64,000 bases of DNA, taken from NCBI GenBank assembly GCA_033964015.1, contig CM066921.1, positions 23,665,355 through 23,729,354 of the forward strand, written 5' to 3'. This document shows positions 54,729 through 64,000 of this stretch, piece after piece; positions within the stretch are counted from its first letter, which is position 1, and each line of letters begins with the position of its first letter. The stretch comes from Scolanthus callimorphus (Eukaryota > Cnidaria > Anthozoa > Actiniaria > Edwardsiidae). The notes beneath the pieces were generated by a model. The model worked only from the letters and a program-made list of their open reading frames with translations, did no database searches and was not told the DNA's origin. Position numbers and translations under genes: made by a program.

Positions 54729-57700
54729 ATGCTCCTCAAAGAGTATAGAATATGTATGCCGCTAAGCGTCGAGGAGGTAGGAACTTTAACGTGATCTGCT
54801 AAAAGCAAAATGCGATTTTAACCGCTCAAACTTGACACACAACGAAACGCTTGCTCCCTTAAATTCAAAGCTCTCCAAAGTACCCTTTAGAGCTTAAACT
54901 ACAGCTTAAACTAAGTAGATAGCCATTTTATAACCATTACTTATTAATGTTTCCCTTGAGAGGGTCTTTTTTGGTGACTTCATGCCCAAAGTTGTTTCGA
55001 AACGCGGTCCTAAAACGAAACCGTGCAAGTTCGAAAATTCACACTTCACTCACTGAAGTGTTAAAACAGCAGTTTCAATTTTTCATTCTTTGTAGGCTAA
55101 TTTCTACTATTCGTTGGGTTCTGTATTGCCTCGATTTCTTGTGGGTTATGCGGTCGAGGCGGGTCAAAATTAAGCTGCCTCATAATGCGAAAAATGTGTT
55201 GGAATACTAAACTTTCGTGTTCAGATATAAAATTACGTACGCACTCAAAACCGCGTGATTGTTTCGCATTTCGATTCTTCAAATTGTTTTTTCCTAAAAC
55301 CTCTAAAATCCTTCGGAACTGAACTTGACAAGTAAGATGTTATCATTACATGAGCAAAGATAAATAGAGGAGATAGCAAAAGCACAAGAAACAAAGCCTA
55401 AACAATTTGGACTATATTTTTGTTCCTCGCAAATATTCGTTGCGAAGTCAAGGAGTCGGTAAAAATGTTTTGTCTCGCAAATTTTTAAAATCATTGTTTT
55501 TATTTTTTGCTCTCTCATTTCGAGGTGGTATAAATCTTTCCGACCCTCATTTCCGGCATTGGGAAGTTTCATGGTGAAGATATGTCTTCTTTGGGCTTCA
55601 AATTAAACTCTTTGCAAATAAACATTCAATGTCCTTTGTAATGAATTCTAAATTCTGATTATTCGTTTTAATTTGAAATGTCAGGAGAAACAATATGAAA
55701 AAGTTAAGAAGATCTCTTTTGAATAAAATTAAGTTAGAACAATATTTTATGAATTAAGATATCTTTATTCTACAGTTGCAAAATAATTATTATTTGGTAA
55801 CAAGTAGGAACCTTTCAATAGTAATTTCAGCAATTTATTTTAATTACACTTTTCAACAAAATTACCGTAATTTGAGGTAAGAGGGGGCGTTTTTTCCTTC
55901 ATTACAAAGAAGAAAGTGATTTTGTACCTTTGGGGATGTTTTTAATACGGTAGTCACTCTTAAACTAGGCCAGCCTAACCAGAATGTGATTGGCTACTAA
56001 ATGATACTTTAGTGAAATTAATGCAAGAAACATGCCCTGAACATTTGTTTCCATTGTATATTCTTGGTTTTCATGTGACGTCATCAAAATGCTACTTCAA
56101 AAGTAAATTCTCTACAGAGAGGTACTTTCAGCGTACTTTGCTTGAGGGAGTCTGCACGCAAAGTTTATGTCACGCAACACCAGTCAGATATTGTGATTGT
56201 GTGGTGTTCCTTCAAGTTGCTTTTATAAAAGGCGGCAAAAGAACAAAAATAGTGGAAATATTTACTGTGAAGTTGCTGAGTGTTATGGGGGAGCACCATA
56301 CAAAAATATGGGAGATGTTTAATTATTGGTGGGGGAGGGGGGGTGTTGGCTCTCCCATGGCACAGGAATCCTGCATTCCCAAAAATCAAGCAAAAACACA
56401 AGAGAGCCATCCTACAGGCTAGAATACGGTACTCCACATGAAAGCACATGAGCTGTTCATTTTGGCATCATTACAATATTACTGTTTATGATGGACAGTC
56501 TGGCTAACAGTAGACATAACAAAGAAGAAATCTAGATACTGCATATTGATCATCAGATTATAGGCTTTTAAAAGGTTCTGTTTCAGGTCTAGTAACACCA
56601 GGATGTACAAATTATTCAACACTTCTAATAGACAGTTTCTTGTGCTAATCAAAGAGTCATTAATTGGCAGGAGTGTGTAGTAGCTAGGCTGTCTGTTATT
56701 GGGAAGTACATACATCAAACAAATGCAGGCTACACTTATAAAGGGTAAAAAAATTGCATTTGACACAAATAAAAGCAGTTTAGAATGACAATATTTTATT
56801 TCTTAAGATCATTTTCCTTGTGCCAAAAGATCCCTTTCCTTGAGGCAAAGCTCCAGAAAATGACCCTAGAATTGAGGGTTTGGAATAATTTTTTCTCCAA
56901 AAATCATGGGGCCTCCTAACTTCCTCACGTTATGGGTGGCTTTTCCATGCCTAAAATTCAAAGTTCTGATTTCCTTGCATAAGACCTTGTTTTCTTCGCC
57001 TAAGGACAGAATGACATGGCTTTTTTATTCTCAGTCGTTTTCAAAAAATACAATTTTCCATATCGTTTGTTCCTTCCAAACGTCTTTGGAATGTTAAGTC
57101 AGGACATCTAGGGGATGGTCTCGGGGTTTGGGCACAACACGTCAGCTTACCAGAATCAAAAATTGGAAAGGGGGGTCACAATTTTTGAAAATGTATGACG
57201 ACCCTGACAAATTGTGTCCAGTTTTTGCACAAGAAACGGGTGTCAAAGGCACCTGATAGCAAATTGCATTGAAAACCAAATCAATATTTTAGTAAATCAA
57301 AGATCGCCTAGTTCACCATGAGTCAGGTTATGACCTCAGGTCAACAAGTAACTCCTATCAAAAGGCCCGCCAACACAAATCAATTCAGAGAGTTTGTTAC
57401 TGTAAAGTTCAATGATTGCTTAAATTGAGCATTGCTTAAGTATATGTATGTATTTGTATTATTAGTCTATGTATTATAAATATTATTAGTCTAGTATGTA
57501 TTATTATTATTGTTGTTATTATTATTATTGTTGTTGTGGTTGTTATTATTATTATTAACAGTGCAGTTTAGTCCTAGAGACAAATCCCTAAAAAGAGATT
57601 TAATTGATTTAATTTGTTTTTCCTGTAAATGTGCAGTATCGTATTGGCCAGCTGTATATGATCAACAGACATAGTCATGACCAGAGTGAGACAGGTGAGG

Positions 57701-60700
57701 GTGTCCATGTGGTCAAGAATGAGCCTTGTGAAGATGACAAGCATGGGAAAGGACAGTACACAGAGAAAATGGTTTACTTATCCAGGTATTTTTCTGCACC
57801 AGGCTCCTGTTGATAGAAGGGACGCTTTTATGCCTCCCTGATTGTGCAGTTCCAGAAAATATCCATCGCCTTCCTCTCCACGGAAGGGTGTTGGAAATGG
57901 ATCCCCCACTCCAATGGAATTTCAGAAGGAAAATACAATATTTGTAATGTAAAAAATCAAGTAAATTGACCCCAACCCCACCCCTCTGGAATTCCATTCC
58001 CTTCCATGAGGGGTGGGAGGGGGGTGGATATTTTCTGGAACCACACAATTGGACTAACCTACAAATATATGTTTTTTTATTATTACTGTGATAAGATGCA
58101 GAAATAGGAAGTGAGAAACATCACTCTACCATAGCGGATGAGAATCAGGCTAAACCTGATTATTATTTCTCTTTCCAAACTCCAAGGAATGTCACCTAGA
58201 CACCTAGATCACAAGTTTTAAAACACAGAGAAAAATGTTCAAATGTCAAATCAAGTTATACCCTTTCCAGAATTTAATAGCTAAAAGTCAGCAGGTTTTG
58301 AGTTTCATTGTGAGGAGACTCTCCTATGGCATCGCTCAGAGTTATTTGAAAACCTAAAATGACTTCAACTTTTTCTGTTACAGTCGTCTTCCAGGATGGG
58401 TAAGGTCTTACATTCCCAAGATTTTTTACATTGTAGAGAAGGCTTGGAATTTTTATCCTTTTACAATTACAGGTAAAGTACAACTTATCATGTTAAGTAC
58501 AGCTGTAGACTTTATTGTTTTCATGTAACAGACCATTTTCTTCCTCAACAAGCTGGGCTCCAGGGCCAGTCAGCAAAAGGATCATGAAGTGTTTGTGGTA
58601 CCGTAGCTTGTGTGCTGCCAGTGTAATCACTTAGAGCCACCCATTCTTACCAGAACTCTGTGGCTTGTCACCGCATCATGGCGGAGGCCCTGGTGGCAGC
58701 CACTGACACTTGTGCAAGATTTGATACACAGCTTTGAGACAAAGAGGGTTCTGTACATGCCCCAATGTTCTGTACATGTTCAATATCTGCACTGGCCCTC
58801 GCATGGATGCACCAGAGCCTCCCCTGCTGGGTACGAGAGAACGGAACCACCCTTTGTGAATAAAAATAGCTTATTCTCTTGTTGACTGGTCCATGCTGAA
58901 GGGCTCGAAGTTAAGAAAAAATTAGGTCGCATTTTGGTCTACAGTCTCAATTTTTAGTTTCATTATACAGATTGTAGGTGACAAAATAACTAGAATTTTA
59001 TTCGCAAATGAGACAAGTGTAGTGTCACAAAAGAGACTCATACAGACACAATTTTCACAGCCCTATGAAGTTGAGCTTGCTGTGCACACATACACAAGAA
59101 AATGGTGATTGATTTTGTTTGTCTTTGCTTTCCTTTCCATGAATTTTATGGTGTGCTAACATGGATTATTTTCTTACTTTACATGTATTGCTGCTACTAA
59201 AACCTGCTTGGACAGAATATTATGTAAGTGTACATGCAAATGTTATTTAATTTTAGACTGTAGCTATGGAGGTTACAGTGTGATGATTCAGAAATGTGCA
59301 CAATACAGTCGAAGCTCTCGTAAGCGACCACCTCGGGAACTGAAAATTGCGGTCATTAACGGAGCTGGTCGCTTACGAGAACGGCTCTCGTAAGCGACCA
59401 CCAAGCGGTAGAAAATTGTAAAAAAATATGTAGAAAATTGCATTTCACTGGTGCAGTTTGTATCAGTTTAGATATTTATGAGGTGATGACTGATGTTTTA
59501 AAGACAAAAGTACTGTGGTCGCTTACGAGAGCTTGAAAACAATAGAAAATCTCTGTTGCTGATTTGAAATTGTGGTCGCTAACGGAGCTGGTCGCATCAA
59601 TAAGGCGGTCGCTTACAAGAGCTTGAAATAACAGAGTTTATGTGACATTTTAAACAGGGTTTCGGGAAAATGGTCATTATGGGAGCTGGTCGCTTACGAG
59701 AGCGGCTGCACAGAGAGCTTCGACTGTATATAAAATTTGAGTGCACTGAAACGTTTCACACATTTCACAAAGGGGACTCAAAGGGAAGTACCCACTGCAT
59801 CCATCAATATCCACCACATGGTTATTTTAAATCTTTTTTACTAATTTGTTTGTTTGTTTACTTGCTTTATTAGTGCTCTTTCTTACCAAGATTTTCAATA
59901 CGAATAGAAACAAGATATTTAAACGATGAGGGCTCCACTGACAATGTAAGTTTGTTGTGCATGCAGGGGCATCTGTAGGGGGAGGGGGGGTCAGAACCCC
60001 GCTCTTTTTGGCTGTCATGCTTTTATATTACTCAAATTGTTCAAACTTGGAACATTATTATCACTCCTGAAATTTATGGACATAGGGGTAATTTTGGTAC
60101 TGTGAAACCCCCCCTAAAAAATCCCGAGGACACCCTTGGCAACCCCTTGCTAAATTAGGACACATGTAGCATTCAACATTGTAGCCGGACACATGTTTCA
60201 TTCATGTTTCCCAGTTTAGCCACATGAGACCTCTCCATCTGGCTGGCACGCCCCACACGGAAATCAGCAAATCCACTTTTTGTAAACTTGTGATTTTGTT
60301 GTTTGTGGCTAGCGTGGGTAAATAAAACTTTATGTATGTTATGTATGTATGAGAAACATTGTTGCACGCAATATATTTTGTAACAGGGACACAATGAAAT
60401 GTTTCTTCGCAAGACAGGAAACATTTTTGTTATTCTGAGACACACACGTGAATGTTTCCTAATCAGGGCTTCTGGCAGGTCGCGGAAAAAATTTGACAAA
60501 TTTCAGCGGGATTTCTAGTTTCAAATTCATGGAAAAAGCAGCCAATTTCACGGCAAAATTCGTGGAAAACAGCCGATTTTGCTGGGAAAAACGACCGATT
60601 TCGCGGGATTTTTTAGGTTTGAATTTGTGAAAAAAACGGCAGATTTCCGCGAATCAAATTCGCGTGCAAAAAAAAAAAACCGGCCGACCGCGTGTGAATT

Positions 60701-63478
60701 TTACAACCAAATAAACGCTTTAATGAAAAAACAATTGTACACCTTTAGTTAGTCACTTTGTTGTGAAATAATGTGATCAAGAGTTGAGGCAATTACGTGT
60801 CCCTTATGGTATGGTTTTATATAACAAAGGTCATCATTTTCTCTTCCAACAACAATGCGCTGAGAAATGCGCCAATAGTAATGCTTCTTACATCCTGGCT
60901 AGTATCCAGTTTTCGCGAAATTTAGAACGCCTGGTTGTTTCGAATGTTGTTCTACTTGATTCAGTGCCGAAAGATGCGAACCAAATTTGCAGCAAGTAGG
61001 TAACTCAAAAAGCCGAAACGAGTTTCAAATATGCTGTGCCATTGTCATTCTTTAAGATTTATACCATATTCTGATGCGTTCTTTGGTTATTTCGCGGATT
61101 TACCCGAATTTCGCGGGTCCGCGACCGCGCGAAATACCAGAAGCCACTCTTAGGACACAAATGTTGCGCGCTACATGTGTCCTAGTTTAGCTGTAGCTTA
61201 AGGATACCGTAAACCTTCGCGGGTACCTTTCGCGCAAAATTTCTCTTCGCGGCGCATTGAAATAAACCCCAAAAAACTAGTCAGGGAAGTCTTAAAAGGC
61301 CCATCATCAACTGGCAGCCTTTGGGGCTATTTAGCCAATCATAGCGCTGAAAAACAATGGATCAAGCCCATTTAGAACAATAAATCTTGTCAGAGCATCC
61401 ACGATTCCCAATTACACATGACCATACTAAATGACGTTTCAATCATATATTATCTTATTTCCTCTGCAGTGTTTTAATCTTAGTGAAGAAGATTTGGATA
61501 CAAGGGAAATTGTACATATAGACATTGCATATGATGAGCTTCCAGAAAAATACTACGTTCCTGAAGAGGTAAGGGAAGTGTTTCCAAGTCAACAGTTTGT
61601 TTCTTTTAAATAATACATAAAATACTTGATGATTTGGTGTTATTTTTCCACTTGCACCAGATAACTATGTCTCAATGTCTCAATGGTTCCCAGCTGTGTA
61701 ACTAAAACAGCCCTTTTTTATAACTGTGTGCTTAAATAGCCCTAGTCAGGGGGGAGGGGGTTCGAAGCTGGATTTCTTGTCATAAGGGGGGGTCTGAAGA
61801 TGCCCAACTTCTGAAGGAGTTCGCTGTTTTTCAGTCTGCTAAAGTAGTAGCCTGAGTATCAGGACCCTCCCCCTCCTCGAAAAAAAATGAGGGGAGGAGG
61901 GCCTGATACAAATGAATTCAAAAGTTCATGTTCAACATTCAGAATCTGAATGCTGCGCTGATTGGCCAAAAGACAAAGGGACGCGTCACGTGAGTTAAAC
62001 CGGAAGCGAAACTTGAAGCGTTTGCTCGTTCGAGTACAAGCCGCGATGGGAGAGAGGAATCTTTCGGGAACACGAACGCAAATATTTTAATAAATTCGTC
62101 CATTCAAATTCGGAATATGGACGAAAGAGAGTAGAGTCTGTAATACAGAGTCTGGAATACAGTTTTTTCCTGCTATACAAGTAAAAGAAGAGCAGACCGC
62201 GTGCCTCAAATTCTAGTGAGTTTTGCCAACTGCTTTTGACAAACGCTAATTTATCAACGCCGATGCTGTACGCTAGCTTCTGGCTTTAATTAGAAAGATG
62301 GAGAGAAGACCCTTGCGAGTATCGTTACTAGGCCCGAAAGCAGCAAGTCTCGCTAAAAGCTAAGGGAATTTCGGCATCCCTCGAAGATCAACGATAACAA
62401 AGAAATCCTGCTCGGAAGCGCTACATTTTCTCCTAGCTCAGGCTAAAATTGTTCCCGCAGGATTCGGCAGCTTTCGCTAGAAAAAACGGTCCTTTGAGCT
62501 CGTGATAAGCTTATGCAGTTCTGTAGTAGAAATTTCCTTGCGGAATTCCTGCACACATCGAGACCCGCTCGCCGAAGTTCCCACGCACGTCCACACTTTC
62601 AAACAGGTTTCCCAAAATAACCGATCGAGCTCCAAGCTTTCCAGATACTTTGTTGGAGAAAATAAGTGTACTGATCCGGATTTGTGCCATATTTAATAAG
62701 CTTGATCTTTTACAAACGAAAGAAGCAAGCAAGCTCGACTGTTTTGGTTTTGGTTCAGGGAAACGTACTTGAGCGAGACAATAGGCGATGACAGCTGACG
62801 ACAATTTTTGATACGATTTTGACAGCCGCCTTGAAGGGGGCGGAAGGCGCCGCGACAAGTGATTGTGTCAGGCGTAATTCTATTTTTCCTCTCTCATTTT
62901 CTCACAGAAAAATAAAATTCCGCCTGATACTCAGGCTACTAAAGTAGCATTTTTCAGAAAGCGCGGAAAAAAAAAGGTCTTTGCCGCCATATTCGATAGA
63001 TAGAGAATGCTTCCCAGTTCAGGACTAAAACCTTGACAAAAACCAGAAAAACAATAGCCAGAGAACTCGGTAAAGGATTAAATGGTTCAGCGATGCCAAG
63101 AACTTCATTATCAATGAAAAATCGGAGGAGCAGTGCCCACAAGGCGGCAAATTGTTGAAGGCGATGCGTGACACCGTGACAGCACTCTGTGAGAACTGCC
63201 AGCTTCCGGTTTCTAAAAGTAGATTCTTATTGTCGACTTTCGTAGGCCTGGGCATGAATACGCGCGATGGATTCTCTTATATCATTTTCTCTTGGTGCAA
63301 CCCAAGAATAGGTGAATATAGCAAAATGTGACGAACGACTCGACCAATCAGCGCGCGGAATCGCTTGAGTAATTATACTAAATATACACGGATATTGTCA
63401 TTGTGATCTTTCTTGTAGGACTGTCGAACATTCAAGTCTACGGTAACTGGGAGAGGACCTTTAGAACCTGGTTGGCAG
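54729..63478 (+). CDS. PITPNC1: Cytoplasmic phosphatidylinositol transfer protein, PITPNC1/RdgB-beta type (5' part)
   Basis: PITP proteins carry a phosphatidylinositol, or in this subclass also phosphatidic acid, between membranes. Exons: 54729-54776, 57637-57785, 58384-58472, 59216-59223, 59874-59945, 61470-61568 and 63419-63478, giving 175 residues with every phase in agreement and no frameshift. MLLKEYRICMPLSVEE, YRIGQLYMINRHSHDQSETG, VKNEP, GKGQYTEKMVYLSRLPGWV, IPKIFYIVEKAWNFYPFTIT, EYYCSFLPRFSIRIETRY, IVHIDIAYDELPEKYY and FKSTVTGRGPLEPGW follow the vertebrate PITPNC1 order exactly. The Thr and Lys of QYTEK match the lipid headgroup-contact residues of the family. HSHDQSE and the DIAYDELPE segment favour PITPNC1 over PITPNA/B. 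The gene continues beyond the window. Confidence 0.95.
57840..58050. mobile_element. MITE, GTTCCAGAAAATATCC family
   Basis: Ends TTGTGCAGTTCCAGAAAATATCC and GGATATTTTCTGGAACCACACAA are inverted. It lies 55 bp after PITPNC1 exon 2. The preceding intron (54.78-57.63 kb) contains only an ATT/GTT microsatellite (57486-57560) and no recognised gene. Confidence 0.7.
58600..58860. repeat. Second copy of the 11.1-11.5-kb repeat family
   Basis: Shared motifs GCAAGATTTGATACACAGC, CACCAGAGCCTCCCC and GTACGAGA occur in the same order as at 11340-11510. The boundary is unresolved. Confidence 0.5.
59216..59223 (+). CDS. PITPNC1: 8-nt microexon of PITPNC1
   Basis: GGACAG|AATATTAT|GTAAGTG: a consensus acceptor and a consensus donor around eight bases. 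The preceding exon ends with one base (G) of a split codon and the next starts in phase 0, so AATATTAT supplies exactly E-Y-Y, matching the EY(T/M) tripeptide at this point in animal PITPs. Without it the frame breaks. Confidence 0.85.
59306..59726. mobile_element. 421-bp Tc1/mariner-type MITE with TA duplication
   Basis: The left terminus CAGTCGAAGCTCTCGTAAGC and right terminus GAGAGCTTCGACTG are inverted and flanked by TA (59304-59305 and 59727-59728). The interior has six copies of CTCGTAAGCGACC / GGTCGCTTACGAG in both orientations and three GGTCAT/GCTA-ACGGAGCTGG motifs. It begins 83 bp after the 8-nt microexon. Confidence 0.85.
60149..61191. mobile_element. Interrupted copy of the GGCTAAACTAGGACACAT MITE
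   Basis: GCTAAATTAGGACACATGTAGC opens and GCTACATGTGTCCTAGTTTAGC closes the region; GGACACAATGAAATGTTTCTTCGC inside matches the family. A second element (60467-61145) has split it. Confidence 0.6.
60467..61145. mobile_element. Nested ~680-bp element, GGCTTCTGG termini
   Basis: GGCTTCTGGCAGGTCGCGG at the left and CCGCGCGAAATACCAGAAGCC at the right are imperfect inverted repeats. Subterminal TTTCGCGG / CCGCGAAA motifs recur on both sides. Inserted into the older MITE above. No transposase frame. Confidence 0.65.
61848..62938. mobile_element. 1.09-kb element with 9-bp target-site duplication
   Basis: Termini TAGCCTGAGTATCAGG and CCTGATACTCAGGCTA are exact inverted repeats, and CTAAAGTAG is duplicated directly outside (61839-61847 and 62939-62947). 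Nine-base duplications fit Mutator-like transposons. No long frame; non-autonomous. It lies in the PITPNC1 intron between exons 6 and 7. The rest of the intron and the window end (63.48-64.0 kb) hold only a diverged repeat copy near 63.94 kb. Confidence 0.85.
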
Positions 63479-64000
63479 GTAAAACAATGTTGCCACCCAA
63501 TTCAAATCATGTGATGATTCCTTTGGGAGGATACAATAGACCGATTCGATCGACGTAATTTTGTATTTGTCTGATTGGAAAACTTTTTGAACCAATGAAA
63601 GATCTCTCTGAAAGTGAATATAATCAAATTGCCAAGTTTAGGGGTTGTAGCCTGTTTAGGAGCGAAGTTATGAGCCCGCGAATACGTGATTTTTTTACAG
63701 TCGTTTACATGGCCATACAAACCTCTGTAAACTTTTGAGATTTCATTACTCTGTAACTTCTCCTCTGAGCGAGATACGAAATTCAAATGTTTCATGTTGA
63801 CTAGTTTCAAAGGTTTCTTCCATCAGTTCCAAAAGCTTTCCAATCAGACAAGTAAATCAGCTACCTCAACTTACGTCGAATCGGCGTATTGTGCAATTTC
63901 GCATATTGATCGCATCAAGTACGTATGTAACAATAGTAACCTCACAAATGAATCATGAATTATCTAAATTAGTTGGCAGCAAGAGGTAAACTAGCCTGCT

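Noticed and set aside
56012..56422. 136-codon open frame in PITPNC1 intron 1
   Set aside because: No splice context, no recognisable domain, and it runs through a MITE-like G-rich repeat.

Overview
This is a eukaryotic (animal) nuclear window. Its protein-coding content is split into short exons with GT..AG introns, and most of the rest is AT-rich sequence dense in small inverted-repeat transposons (MITEs), SINEs and LINE fragments. Recognisable genes are metazoan: a BAR-RhoGAP of the ARHGAP17/RICH family, a PITPNC1-type phosphatidylinositol transfer protein, and a MIF4G-like protein. The compact introns, the miniature-transposon load and the tRNA-derived SINEs fit an early-branching animal, most likely an anthozoan cnidarian such as a stony coral. 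That assignment is inference; no database was consulted.

Layout. 1-4.7 kb: retroelement tails, a SINE, a LINE fragment, an ~88-bp minisatellite and a MITE. 4.7-8.1 kb (minus): first three coding exons of an unidentified gene, with a nested transposon in intron 1. 8.1-12.2 kb: inverted-repeat elements only. 12.2-37.3 kb (minus): a nearly complete ARHGAP17-like gene, 17 coding exons recovered, whose long introns carry most of the MITEs. 37.8-38.1 kb (minus): a short open frame broken by one base. 38.25-48.4 kb (plus): a single-pass membrane protein with seven exons, about 782 residues, not assigned to any family I know. 51.2-54.3 kb (minus): a MIF4G-like gene, one of whose exons has an inverted copy in its own intron. 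54.7-63.5 kb (plus): the first seven exons of a PITPNC1 orthologue, including an 8-nt microexon; the gene runs off the window.

The genes form two divergent (head-to-head) pairs: ARHGAP17-like with the membrane protein, and the MIF4G-like gene with PITPNC1. The best candidate for something undescribed is the membrane protein: a short ectodomain, one TM helix, and a long cytoplasmic tail with ITIM/ITSM-like, YxN, YxxM and RPLPxxP motifs and a C-terminal PDZ ligand, an architecture like vertebrate transmembrane adaptor proteins. Five otherwise good coding frames (three in this gene) are each interrupted where exactly one base seems missing from a short homopolymer, which points to consensus errors in the assembly rather than to gene decay.
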